From an uncultured Eubacteriales bacterium (GTDB lineage Bacteria > Bacillota > Clostridia > Christensenellales > CAG-138), in NCBI GenBank assembly GCA_900318765.1, contig ONLX01000037.1, positions 1-39,172 on the forward strand: a stretch of DNA of 39,172 nt, in the 5' to 3' direction. Of the stretch, positions 8,174-15,903 are shown piece by piece (position 1 is the first letter of the stretch; each line of letters opens with the position of its first letter). The position numbers and the translations under genes are program-made. The notes under the pieces were generated by a model. The model was not told the DNA's origin, did no database searches, and saw nothing but the letters and a program-made list of their open reading frames with translations.

Positions 8174-8367
8174 TCATTTGAATTCCGCATTGTTTTTCTT
8201 CAGGAATTCGAGATTCCTGCCGTACGCTGCTGCAATCGTTTTGGCTGCGTCCTGCGGCTTCCCCACGATCGGAAGTACTTTACAATCGCCGCAAACAAGA
8301 AGAGGTTCCCCTCTCCGCCTTGCTTTGCGCCGCTATGCAATTCGTCAACGATCGCGTTCTGAATCAT
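8174..8367 (-). pseudogene. small reverse-strand gene with a probable 1-base frameshift (about 64 aa if repaired)
   Basis: ATG 8367 (reverse) starts a plausible reading frame, MIQNAIVDELHSGAKQGG. After the G-run (CCCC on the forward strand, 8308-8311) the plausible coding moves to the -1 frame: first a CGDC motif, then KVLPIVGKPQDAAKTIAAAY, ending in NNAEFK and a TGA at 8174-8176. One extra G in the run would join both parts into one 64-residue protein. A consensus promoter and a terminator flank it at the right distances. The ribosome binding site is weak. Family not recognised. The lesion may be real, a sequencing error, or programmed slippage. This entry fills the 388-base gap between larC and mgtC. 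Confidence 0.45.
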
Positions 8368-8398
8368 TGGTGTACGCTCTTTTTTTTCGGATGGTTCC

Positions 8399-8427
8399 AT
8401 TCTATAGGGTTATGCCTTGCCTGTCAA
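8399..8427 (-). promoter_or_regulatory. reverse-strand sigma-A promoter of the small gene
   Basis: On the reverse strand TTGACA (8427-8422) and TAGAAT (8404-8399) are 17 bp apart. Transcription should start near 8392, 25 bases before ATG 8367. An in-frame ATG at 8400 lies inside the -10 element and so cannot be the start. Confidence 0.7.
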
Positions 8428-8434
8428 CATACAG

Positions 8435-8465
8435 AACGGAGCAGCCTGTCGGACTGCTCCGTTTT
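8435..8465 (+). terminator. intrinsic terminator between larC and mgtC
   Basis: A 10-bp perfect stem (8435-8444 with 8454-8463), loop of 9, followed by TTTT on the forward strand. It may stop transcripts reading on from larC. In the reverse direction the tail is weaker but it could also serve mgtC, which ends 48 bases away. Confidence 0.65.
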
Positions 8466-8512
8466 CCTTCAGATCCATGTTGCTCCAAACCCGCTTTTGC
8501 GTGGCGCAAGAT

Positions 8513-9241
8513 CTATTTTCCGAGTTCGCAGCGGATCTCGCGAATGCCTTCGTTCGATTCGAGGAATTGGCTCAGATCGTTCAGCGTGATATCCGAGGAC
8601 ATCCGCAGCGTCAGGTCATAGGTGGCGGAGCCGTCGTCATTGAACGCGATCTTGCTCGCAACGATCTGCATCTTCTTTTCCGCGATATAGCCGTTCAGCG
8701 CAGCGCGGAACCGGTCGGAATGCAGAACCGTGCAATGAATCTGACCGACGGTCATCGAATCTGCGCTGAGCATGAACTTATGCATGAATACCTGCAGCAG
8801 GGCAACGATCGCCGTCGCGAACACGCCGATCACATACATTCCGCTGCCGATGGCAAGGCCGATGCCCGCCGTGGCCCAGATGCCCGCCGCCGTCGTCAGA
8901 CCGCGGATCGAGGTCCCGTTGCGGAAAATGATCCCCGCGCCGAGGAACGAAACGCCGCTGATGATCTGCGCCGCGACACGCGCCGGATCCGCGCCGCGGG
9001 TGCCGTTGAACACAACGCCGGCCGGGTCGGTCAGATCCGCGAACCCGTATTTGGAGATAATCATCGTGAGCGCCGCAGCGCAGCAGACGATGATGTGCGT
9101 ACGGATGCCCGCCTCCTTGAACCGCATGCTGCGTTCAAAGCCGATCGCCGCTCCGCAGATGCATGCGACCAAGATGCGCAGGAAGAATTCCAGATACTGT
9201 CCAAGCGAGAACTGTTGGAACATATAACCGCCGAGAGTCAT
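8513..9241 (-). CDS. mgtC: MgtC/SapB family membrane protein (242 aa)
   Basis: The first 130 residues hold about four TM segments. Signature MgtC motifs are visible: AAIGFERS near residue 35, RTHIIVCCAAALTMI, VAAQIISGVSFLGAGIIFR and GLTTAAGIWATAGIGLA. A soluble C-terminal ACT-like domain of about 80 residues follows. MgtC proteins are inner-membrane proteins linked to magnesium limitation and membrane-potential control. The start ATG 9241 has AAGGCGG about 9 bases upstream; an internal ATG at 9223 is an alternative. It is transcribed divergently from a LysR-type regulator. No M-box magnesium riboswitch is seen in the short leader. Confidence 0.9.
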   Translation of the reverse strand: MTLGGYMFQQFSLGQYLEFFLRILVACICGAAIGFERSMRFKEAGIRTHIIVCCAAALTMIISKYGFADLTDPAGVVFNGTRGADPARVAAQIISGVSFLGAGIIFRNGTSIRGLTTAAGIWATAGIGLAIGSGMYVIGVFATAIVALLQVFMHKFMLSADSMTVGQIHCTVLHSDRFRAALNGYIAEKKMQIVASKIAFNDDGSATYDLTLRMSSDITLNDLSQFLESNEGIREIRCELGK

Positions 9242-9286
9242 GTCGCAAACCGCCTTTCCGTGCTTGATTTTTCTGATAACTATGTT

Positions 9287-9326
9287 ATTATAATAGAGAA
9301 CGACGAATTTGTAAAATCAATTTTAC
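9287..9326 (-). promoter_or_regulatory. mgtC promoter overlapped by a 16-bp palindromic operator
   Basis: On the reverse strand TTTACA (9315-9310) and TATAAT (9292-9287) are separated by 17 bp. The -35 hexamer is inside the perfect dyad GTAAAATCAATTTTAC (9311-9326), a likely binding site for the divergent LysR regulator. A forward TATAAT at 9289-9294, with a weak TTGATT 19 bp upstream, may be the regulator's own promoter and shares the same DNA. Confidence 0.65.
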
Positions 9327-9367
9327 GTTCGGATGGATAAATTCTCTTTATACTTGAGGAGTCATGT

Positions 9368-10267
9368 ATGCTGGATCCCAAATTATACTCGGTGCTGCAG
9401 GTGTACGAGAGCCGGAGCTTTTCGGAAGCGGCAAAGCGCCTGTCCATCACGCAGCCGGCGGTCAGTCACCATATCAAGGTGCTGGAGGAGGAGCTCGGCG
9501 TCCGGATTTTCGACCGGCGTAAGGGCGAGGTGATCGTCACCCATGAGGGGCAGGCGGTCGTCAAATGCGCCAAAAAGCTGCTCGGGCTGTACAACAACCT
9601 CTGCCAGGACCTTGCGGACAGCAAACAGCTTGTCACGCATCTTGCGGTCGGAATCACGCATACGGCGGAGAGCAACCCGGTCGCGGAAGCGCTTGCGGTA
9701 TACTGCGCGGAGCATGAGCAGGTCACGATCAAGATGGTCACCGATACGATCAATAATCTTTATCGAAAGCTCAAGAATTATGAAATAGATTTAGCGATCG
9801 TAGAGGGGCGGATTCCGTCGTCGAGCGTCAACTACCTGCTGCTGGATACGGACTGCCTGATGCTGGCGGTGTCGGTGAATCATCCGTTCGCTTCGCGTGC
9901 GATGGTGACGCTGAATGAGCTGAAAAAGGAGCGCATGATCATCCGTCTGCCGAACTCCGGCACGCGCAATCTGTTTGCGGCGCATCTCGAGAGCAACAAT
10001 ATGAGCATCCGCGATTTCAACGTGATCTTGGAGCTCGATAACATCGCGACGATCAAGGATCTGGTCCGGCGCGACTTCGGGGTTTCGGTTCTGCCCAAGA
10101 GCGCGTGCCTCGACGAGTTGAAAAAGAACAAAATCGTGCTGCTGCCGGTCGAAAACCTTTCGATGATGCGGGAAATCAATATCGCCTATAAGAATGATTT
10201 TCCGCAGCTGGAGCTTTTGCACGATCTTGTCAGCGCGTACAACGAAACCGTACGCAGTTATCGGTAA
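9368..10267 (+). CDS. LysR-family transcriptional regulator (299 aa)
   Basis: The N-terminal winged helix-turn-helix is at about residues 1-60 (SRSFSEAAKRLSITQPAVSHH recognition region). The C-terminal substrate-binding-type effector domain is at about residues 88-295, and the length is usual for the family. GAGGAG lies 6 bases before ATG 9368. It is divergent from mgtC with 126 bases between the starts, which contain a 16-bp palindrome at the mgtC -35. LysR regulators usually control the divergent gene and themselves, so mgtC is the likely target. The effector cannot be predicted. The E2-like gene 37 bases downstream may be co-transcribed. Confidence 0.9.
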   Translation: MLDPKLYSVLQVYESRSFSEAAKRLSITQPAVSHHIKVLEEELGVRIFDRRKGEVIVTHEGQAVVKCAKKLLGLYNNLCQDLADSKQLVTHLAVGITHTAESNPVAEALAVYCAEHEQVTIKMVTDTINNLYRKLKNYEIDLAIVEGRIPSSSVNYLLLDTDCLMLAVSVNHPFASRAMVTLNELKKERMIIRLPNSGTRNLFAAHLESNNMSIRDFNVILELDNIATIKDLVRRDFGVSVLPKSACLDELKKNKIVLLPVENLSMMREINIAYKNDFPQLELLHDLVSAYNETVRSYR

Positions 10268-10304
10268 CGATTGCCGAAAAAGAAACCGAACAGGAGGAAA
10301 GAAG

Positions 10305-11141
10305 ATGAGAAAAGACGGACGCAGAGTGCGAACCATTCAGCCGATGTATCAGGTCGCCGCGCATATCATGGCGGAGCGCAGCGATTCCATGAACATGACC
10401 GAGGTCGATATCGACCTCGAGCCGATTCAGAACTATCTGCACGAAAAGCGAAAGGAGGGCGTTTCGCTCTCGCACCTCGGCGTTGTCCTCGCGGCGTATA
10501 TTCGGACGCTGTGCGAGTTCCCGTACCTGAACCGCTTCGTCGTCAACAAAACGATCTATGCGCGCAACGAAGTCGCGATCGGGATGGTCGTTCTCAAGCC
10601 CGGCGAGCATGAGGGAACGATGAACAAAATGCATTTCGATCGCAAGATGAACATCTTCGAGGTGCAGGAAACGATCGACGCCTATATTCAGGAGAACCGC
10701 GGCGCGGGCGACACGAACAGCACCGATGATCTGATCCGCAAGCTCCTTGCGGTGCCGGGGCTGTGCCGGTTCGGCGTGAACGTGTTCAAGTGGATGGACA
10801 AGCACGGCCTGCTGCCCAAGAGCATCATCGACGCGTCGCCGTTCCATTGCTCGATGACGATCACGAATCTTGCCTCGATTCGCACGAACTACATCTATCA
10901 TCACGTCTACAATTTCGGCACGACGACAATGCTCATGGCGATGGGCAACTCGCGGGAGACGCCGGTGCGCAGAAAGGGCGAGATCCGGTTCGTGAAGATG
11001 ATGCCGATCGGCATCGTTATGGATGAGCGCATCTGCAACGGCTCGCAGTACGCGCTCGCGTTCAAGCGGTTCGAGCAGCTTTTGAAAAATCCCCGGGAGC
11101 TCGAAGCGGCGCCCGAAGTTTTGATCGACGATATTCCATAA
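10305..11141 (+). CDS. stand-alone E2/chloramphenicol-acetyltransferase-fold protein without catalytic His (278 aa)
   Basis: This resembles the catalytic domain of 2-oxo acid dehydrogenase E2 acyltransferases (the chloramphenicol-acetyltransferase fold) but has no lipoyl or peripheral-subunit-binding domain. The E2 active-site motif near the C-terminus, normally DHRxxDG, reads DERICNG here (E241, N245). Both the general-base His and the conserved Asp are thus replaced. No E1, E3 or lipoyl protein is nearby. A role other than canonical acyl transfer, or a structural role, is likely. ATG 10305 has a perfect AGGAGG 7 bases upstream. It follows the LysR regulator at 37 bases and ends before a clear terminator. 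Confidence 0.75.
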   Translation: MRKDGRRVRTIQPMYQVAAHIMAERSDSMNMTEVDIDLEPIQNYLHEKRKEGVSLSHLGVVLAAYIRTLCEFPYLNRFVVNKTIYARNEVAIGMVVLKPGEHEGTMNKMHFDRKMNIFEVQETIDAYIQENRGAGDTNSTDDLIRKLLAVPGLCRFGVNVFKWMDKHGLLPKSIIDASPFHCSMTITNLASIRTNYIYHHVYNFGTTTMLMAMGNSRETPVRRKGEIRFVKMMPIGIVMDERICNGSQYALAFKRFEQLLKNPRELEAAPEVLIDDIP

Positions 11142-11161
11142 ATATTATTAAGAAGAGATTT

Positions 11162-11192
11162 CCCCGTTCCGATCGTTTCGGGACGGGGTTTT
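11162..11192 (+). terminator. intrinsic terminator after the E2-like gene
   Basis: An 11-bp stem (11162-11172 with 11178-11188, one T-G pair) with a 5-base loop and TTTT at 11189-11192. Confidence 0.8.
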
Positions 11193-11559
11193 GTATGCAA
11201 TTTCGCGTCGCATTCTGCATAAAATGCCAAAACCGTTTCTCCAAACCGACTCCGCAAGCGCATGGGAGGATGGGAAGATTGTCAAGGAACCCGGGCGAAA
11301 CGGGCGGGCGTAAAGGGTGTGTATATAATGTATAAACAAGCCCATTTTTGGCATTTTTATACAAATTGGATGTAAAAATGAAGAAAAAAATCCTCAAAAC
11401 GCTTGCATTTGAAAGAGAACATGGTATTATATTGCATATATTATTTATTTTCCCGATATTGTAGTGGAAAATGGGTGATAGGGAGACGGTGTTTGTGCGA
11501 TCGGAGACCCGAATGAAGGGAGACTCGCCGCGTCGGAACGACAGAAGGAGAGGATTCGG
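11193..11559 (+). promoter_or_regulatory. regulatory region and leader of the peptide transporter operon
   Basis: I see no gene in this stretch. TTGCAT (11403-11408) and TATTAT (11425-11430) at 16 bp spacing form the best promoter, leaving a leader of about 120 nt. An isolated TATAAT lies at 11324-11329 without a -35. A 12-base perfect inverted repeat (AAAATGCCAAAA at 11221-11232 with its complement at 11346-11357) brackets that TATAAT. Within the leader GGAGAC occurs three times (11482, 11503, 11519). No known riboswitch was recognised. Confidence 0.45.
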
Positions 11560-12168
11560 ATGCAGAAACAGCGGGGAAACGGCAAGGGCCTGACCGATAC
11601 CTTTCGCTATGTGGACGATTTCAAAACCGAGCTGGTGACGGATGCGTCCGGCAAAACGCGGAAGAAGACGACGTATATCGGCATTTGGTACGTTCTCCGG
11701 GAAACCGGCTCACAAACGGTCGGCATGCTGATCGGCGCTGCGGCGCTGGCGGTGTGTACGGCGGTGCTCGGGGGATTCGTTTTGCTGACGAATCATGCGG
11801 GCAGCGGATCCTACTGGGTATTGATCCCGCACGGAGCCGCGTTGTTCCCGGCCCTGTATCTCCTGATGGGAGCGGCGTCCCTTCCATACTGGCAAAAGCC
11901 GATGCGAAGGGATCAGTACATGCACGGATTCGTCCGGATGCAGCGCTCCTCGGTCGCGGTATTGGCGATCACGGCGGTCGGAATGATCGCGTCGGTGGTG
12001 GTACGGGCGATCGCGGGGGACTGGATGTTCCTTTCGGGGGATATCCGATACTATGCCGAAGGGGCGGCGATGCTGCTCGCTTGCGGCGCGATCCTGTTCC
12101 TGCTCGGGCGGATCGATCTTGCGGAGTATCCGAACAGCTATTGGAAGGAAGAGCCCCGCAACCGATAA
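11560..12168 (+). CDS. four-TM membrane protein of unknown function (202 aa)
   Basis: About 50 soluble N-terminal residues precede four hydrophobic segments (about 54-76, 85-108, 131-151 and 165-183). AAGGAG lies 9 bases before ATG 11560. No family was recognised. It lies 79 bases upstream of the binding lipoprotein and under the only good promoter in front of that operon, so it is probably the first gene of the transporter transcript. A role as an accessory membrane component of the transporter is possible but is only inferred from position. Confidence 0.7.
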   Translation: MQKQRGNGKGLTDTFRYVDDFKTELVTDASGKTRKKTTYIGIWYVLRETGSQTVGMLIGAAALAVCTAVLGGFVLLTNHAGSGSYWVLIPHGAALFPALYLLMGAASLPYWQKPMRRDQYMHGFVRMQRSSVAVLAITAVGMIASVVVRAIAGDWMFLSGDIRYYAEGAAMLLACGAILFLLGRIDLAEYPNSYWKEEPRNR

Positions 12169-12247
12169 GGATATGCCGGAAAGCATAACAAGCTTCCGAT
12201 ATATAAGAAGGTATGTATACCAAAAAAACAAGTAGGAGGAAAACAAC

Positions 12248-14632
12248 ATGAAGAAACTGATGGCAATGCTTATGGCGTTTGTCATGGTTTTCGCAGCAGT
12301 TGCTTGCACCAGCACCGCGGCCACGACCCCGGCGACTGATAAGCCCGCAGAAACGACGGCGACCGAAGCACCCGCTACGACGACCACTGAGACCACCGAG
12401 CCCACCACCGAAGCAACTGAGCCGACGGAAGAGCCCGCTCCCGCAGTGGAAGCGGTCGAACCGCGTAACTTTGAAGTTGCGAACGCCGGTGCTGCGCAGA
12501 GCGAGTCCGATGTCATGACCCTCAGCAAGTTTACGTACGATACGGACTATACGTCCCTGTACTTTGCAAAGGTCTCCGACACTGAGACGATCGGCTCTCT
12601 CGTAACGCTCGATGACGTCATCGAAGACGAAGAAACCGGTTTTGCGTACATTCTCGTCAACGGCGAGGAGACGCTGCTCGGTCTCGACTTCCTGACCATG
12701 GCGATGGTTTACAACACCACTCCGACCGCAACGTATCCGACGGAAGATGATGCGTATGCGGCATGGTGGAGACTGTACATCACCCGCTGGAACTACCTGC
12801 TCCCCGAAGTCCCGCTGTACAGCAACGAGTACTACGATCTGTACAATGCGCAGATCAAGGGCGTAACCGAGTATCCGACGAACCCGTTCTGGAGCCCGGC
12901 ATCCGCTCTGATCGACTGGTCTTCCGAGAAGGCTGACAACTCCATCATCCTCGGCAACACGACCGACCTGTCCGGCCAGTTCCGTATTGCTGCTTTCGGT
13001 AAGTCCTCTCCGGGCGCTGCCGATAACGATGTTGAAGGTCTGACCTCCGGTCTCGAGACCGTCACGGCAAACAAAGAGGGTGGCTATCAGTGGAATGACA
13101 CCGTTGTTGCTGCTCATGAAGAAACGATCAACGAAGACGGCACGCTGACCTTCACGATCACCATTAAGGACGATCTGAAGTTCTCCGATGGTTCCGCGGT
13201 CACCGCAAAGGATTACCTTGCGCTGTCCATGCTGCAGGGCTCCCCGGTTTACACGCAGGCTGCTGCGCGTGAATCTTCCTTCCGTACGGTTGTCGGCTGG
13301 AAGGATGCTTACCAGAAGTACACCGGTCCGGACAGCGAAGAAGGCACGAAGTTCTTCTCCGGTCTGCATCTGATCGATGAATACACCTTCTCCGTAACGG
13401 TTCTGGCGGATTACGCGAACTACTTCTACAAGATCACCTACGGCGGCTTCTCCCCGGTTTACACCGCGGGCTGGCTCGGCGAAGGCGTTGAGATCAAAGA
13501 TGACGGCGAAGGCTGCTACCTCTCCGATGAGTTCTATGCCAAGGACGAGGAAGGCAACTACAAGCAGGCTGCAGTTGTGAAGACCCTCTGCACCGACACT
13601 TCCGCTGAGAACTATGCTTCGGTACCGTGGTCCGGCCCGTACGTTGTTGAGTCCTTCGACACCGCGGACAACACCGCTGTTCTGAAGAAGAACCCGAACT
13701 TCAAGGGCAACTATGAAGGCACCGTTCCGCAGATCGAGACGGTTGTTTACAAGAAGATCGTTTCCGCGACGCAGCTCGAAGACTTCAAGGCCGGCGGTCT
13801 TGACGTTATCGCAGGCATCACCGGCGGCGCAGAGACCGACGAAGCTCTGAAGGCTGCTGACGAATCCAACGGCGCGTATGTTTACACGCACTACAGCCGT
13901 GCAGGCTACGGCAAGCTCGGTTTCCGTGCGGACTTCGGTCCCGCCCAGTTCGCCTCTGTCCGTCAGGCAATCGCTCTGTGCATGGATCGTGCGCAGTTCG
14001 CGAAGGACTTCACCGGCGGTTACGGCGGTGTCGTCGATGGCCCGTACTACAAGGGTTCCTGGATGTACAAGGCTGCTGAAGATCAGGGCATGCTCCTGAA
14101 CAGCTATGCGACCAGCGCGGACGAAGCAATCGCAGTCCTCGAGGCTGACGGTTGGGTCTATGCAGCGGATGGCTCCGACTATGTTGAGGGCGTACGTTAT
14201 AAGAAGATCTCCGCAGATGTCATCAACGAGAACGACAAGAACTACAAGTCGGTTGACGGCGCTTATAAGACTGAAGAAGTCAACGGCGATTACTATATGC
14301 CGCTCGTCATCAACTGGTACGGCACGGTTAACAACCCGTTCACCGATCTGCTCCAGACCGGTCTGAAGGAGAACGAGAACGTCAAGAAGTCCGGTATGGT
14401 CGTTTACAACACGATCGGCGACTTCAATCCGATGCTCGACGAACTCTATCAGCAGGCTGTTTATGGATACTATTCCGGAACGCCGATGTACTGCGCATTC
14501 AACTTCGCAACCGGCTTCAACTCCGCTGCGTATGACTATGCGTTCAACATGACCATCGATCCTGCGATGTATGACGACTATTCCGCGTACTACATCAAGG
14601 ACTTTGCAGACATCCTCTGGCTCAACAAATAA
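12248..14632 (+). CDS. oligopeptide/dipeptide ABC transporter substrate-binding lipoprotein (794 aa)
   Basis: A signal peptide ends in a lipobox (AAVAC, lipidated Cys20). A Thr/Glu/Pro-rich spacer of about 50 residues follows. The solute-binding domain of the SBP_bac_5 (OppA/DppA) family occupies most of the rest: LKFSDGSAVTAKDY, PWSGPYVVESFD and VRQAIALCMDRAQFAKDF are typical. At 794 residues it is well above the usual 520-600; extra sequence lies between the spacer and the core (about residues 70-290). A perfect AGGAGG precedes ATG 12248. A strong hairpin follows the gene and probably raises its mRNA level above that of the permeases. It captures peptides on the outer face of the membrane. 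Confidence 0.9.
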   Translation: MKKLMAMLMAFVMVFAAVACTSTAATTPATDKPAETTATEAPATTTTETTEPTTEATEPTEEPAPAVEAVEPRNFEVANAGAAQSESDVMTLSKFTYDTDYTSLYFAKVSDTETIGSLVTLDDVIEDEETGFAYILVNGEETLLGLDFLTMAMVYNTTPTATYPTEDDAYAAWWRLYITRWNYLLPEVPLYSNEYYDLYNAQIKGVTEYPTNPFWSPASALIDWSSEKADNSIILGNTTDLSGQFRIAAFGKSSPGAADNDVEGLTSGLETVTANKEGGYQWNDTVVAAHEETINEDGTLTFTITIKDDLKFSDGSAVTAKDYLALSMLQGSPVYTQAAARESSFRTVVGWKDAYQKYTGPDSEEGTKFFSGLHLIDEYTFSVTVLADYANYFYKITYGGFSPVYTAGWLGEGVEIKDDGEGCYLSDEFYAKDEEGNYKQAAVVKTLCTDTSAENYASVPWSGPYVVESFDTADNTAVLKKNPNFKGNYEGTVPQIETVVYKKIVSATQLEDFKAGGLDVIAGITGGAETDEALKAADESNGAYVYTHYSRAGYGKLGFRADFGPAQFASVRQAIALCMDRAQFAKDFTGGYGGVVDGPYYKGSWMYKAAEDQGMLLNSYATSADEAIAVLEADGWVYAADGSDYVEGVRYKKISADVINENDKNYKSVDGAYKTEEVNGDYYMPLVINWYGTVNNPFTDLLQTGLKENENVKKSGMVVYNTIGDFNPMLDELYQQAVYGYYSGTPMYCAFNFATGFNSAAYDYAFNMTIDPAMYDDYSAYYIKDFADILWLNK

Positions 14633-14663
14633 GCCAAACCGATTCGTTTGAATCACAAAACCC

Positions 14664-14697
14664 GCATCCGGCGGCGGTAAAGCCGCCGGATGCTTTT
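14664..14697 (+). terminator. intercistronic terminator/stabiliser after the binding protein
   Basis: A 12-bp perfect stem (14664-14675 with 14682-14693), loop GGTAAA, then TTTT. It lies between the binding protein and the permease genes, where partial read-through gives the usual excess of binding protein. Confidence 0.8.
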
Positions 14698-14784
14698 CTT
14701 CCATTATCAGATGTTCGCCGTTGACGGACTTTCGTCCGCAAAATGCGGTCATTTTCTTTGAAATCCGAAATCGACAGACGATTT

Positions 14785-14805
14785 GCCGGAAGCGTCCCGG
14801 CTTTT
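14785..14805 (+). terminator. second, weaker hairpin before the first permease
   Basis: GCCGG pairs with CCGGC across a 7-base loop, followed by TTTT. It lies 46 bases before the first permease start and could add to the intercistronic attenuation. No clear promoter is seen in 14698-14850. Confidence 0.4.
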
Positions 14806-14850
14806 GTGTGTATATATAAATACGCCTTGTGCGCATTAAAGGAGTAACTT

Positions 14851-15891
14851 ATGGGAAGATACATCGCTAAGAGGTTGTTGTACATGCTCTTCGTGTTCCT
14901 TCTTCTGACGTTTGTTTTGTTCGTGCTGTATCAGATGATGCCGGCAAACCGTGCTTATACCGATGCGCGAACCGAATTGCAGACGATGAAGCAGCTTTCC
15001 GAAGAGGAAAAGGCAACCAAGTTCGACGAGCTCTATCTGAAGTACCAGCGTATGTACGGAACGGATACGGACAACAAGCTTGTTCTGTATCTGCGGTGGC
15101 TCGGCGTGTATCCGTATTATGACGGTCACGTTTCCGGCATCCTCGAGGGGAATTTCGGATTCTCGTACGAATACAACAAACCGGTTATTGACGTCATTCC
15201 GTCGCACCTGAGGAACACGTTCCTGCTCGGCGTGATCACGGAGGTTGCCGTACTCGGGATCACAATCCCGCTCGGCATCCGCTGCGCGGTCAAGAAGGGG
15301 AGCCGGTTCGATCGGTTCACGCAGTTCTTCACGCTGATCGGATTCTCAACGCCGAGTTTCATTATCTACATCATCTTTATTGTCTTCTTCTGTTCGATCC
15401 TGCATTGGTTCCCGGTCAGCGGTATGAAGACGCCGGGCAGTTCTTATACGGGCTTCCGCGCGGTGTTGGACGTGCTGCATCACGTTGCGCTGCCCACGAT
15501 CTGCTTAACGTTCGGATCGCTTGCGGGCATCACGCGTATTTGCCGCGCTTCGATGATTGATGCGTTGAACCTCGACTGCATCCGTACCGCGCGCGCCAAG
15601 GGTCTGACCGAGAAGGTCGTTATCTACAGCCATGCGTGGCGGAATGCCCTGATCCCGATGGTTTCGATCATCGTCGGCGGCTTCTTCGGCACGATCTCCG
15701 GCGCGATCATCCTCGAGCAGATGTTCGGATTCAAGGGCATGGGCCTGTTGTTCTTCAGCTCGGTTATGACGGCGGACTACGACATGATCATGTTCCTCGA
15801 AGTCATTTATACCTTTATCGGCCTGTTTGCGAACCTCGTGACCGACCTTTGTTACGGCATTGTCGACCCGCGCGTTCGTATCAGCAAGTAA
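14851..15891 (+). CDS. peptide ABC transporter permease, DppB/OppB type (346 aa)
   Basis: The N-terminal GRYIAKRLLYMLFVFLLLTF segment and the total length are standard for the DppB/OppB family. About six TM segments are visible. The cytoplasmic EAA loop that contacts the ATPase reads DCIRTARAKGLTEKVVIYSHA, followed by the usual WRNALIP. It ends with the canonical YGIVDPRVRI. A loop of about 50 residues after TM1 is a little long but within family range. AAAGGAG precedes ATG 14851. The next permease starts 12 bases downstream. Confidence 0.93.
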   Translation: MGRYIAKRLLYMLFVFLLLTFVLFVLYQMMPANRAYTDARTELQTMKQLSEEEKATKFDELYLKYQRMYGTDTDNKLVLYLRWLGVYPYYDGHVSGILEGNFGFSYEYNKPVIDVIPSHLRNTFLLGVITEVAVLGITIPLGIRCAVKKGSRFDRFTQFFTLIGFSTPSFIIYIIFIVFFCSILHWFPVSGMKTPGSSYTGFRAVLDVLHHVALPTICLTFGSLAGITRICRASMIDALNLDCIRTARAKGLTEKVVIYSHAWRNALIPMVSIIVGGFFGTISGAIILEQMFGFKGMGLLFFSSVMTADYDMIMFLEVIYTFIGLFANLVTDLCYGIVDPRVRISK

Positions 15892-15903
15892 GGAGGGGAC
15901 ACC

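Noticed and set aside
9242..9367. An M-box magnesium riboswitch before mgtC
   Set aside because: The leader from the mapped -10 to the mgtC start is under 50 nt, far too short for an M-box.
11969..14836. A 955-codon reverse-strand frame over the binding-protein gene
   Set aside because: It lies opposite a gene with clear lipobox, ribosome binding site and family motifs; no recognisable protein results.
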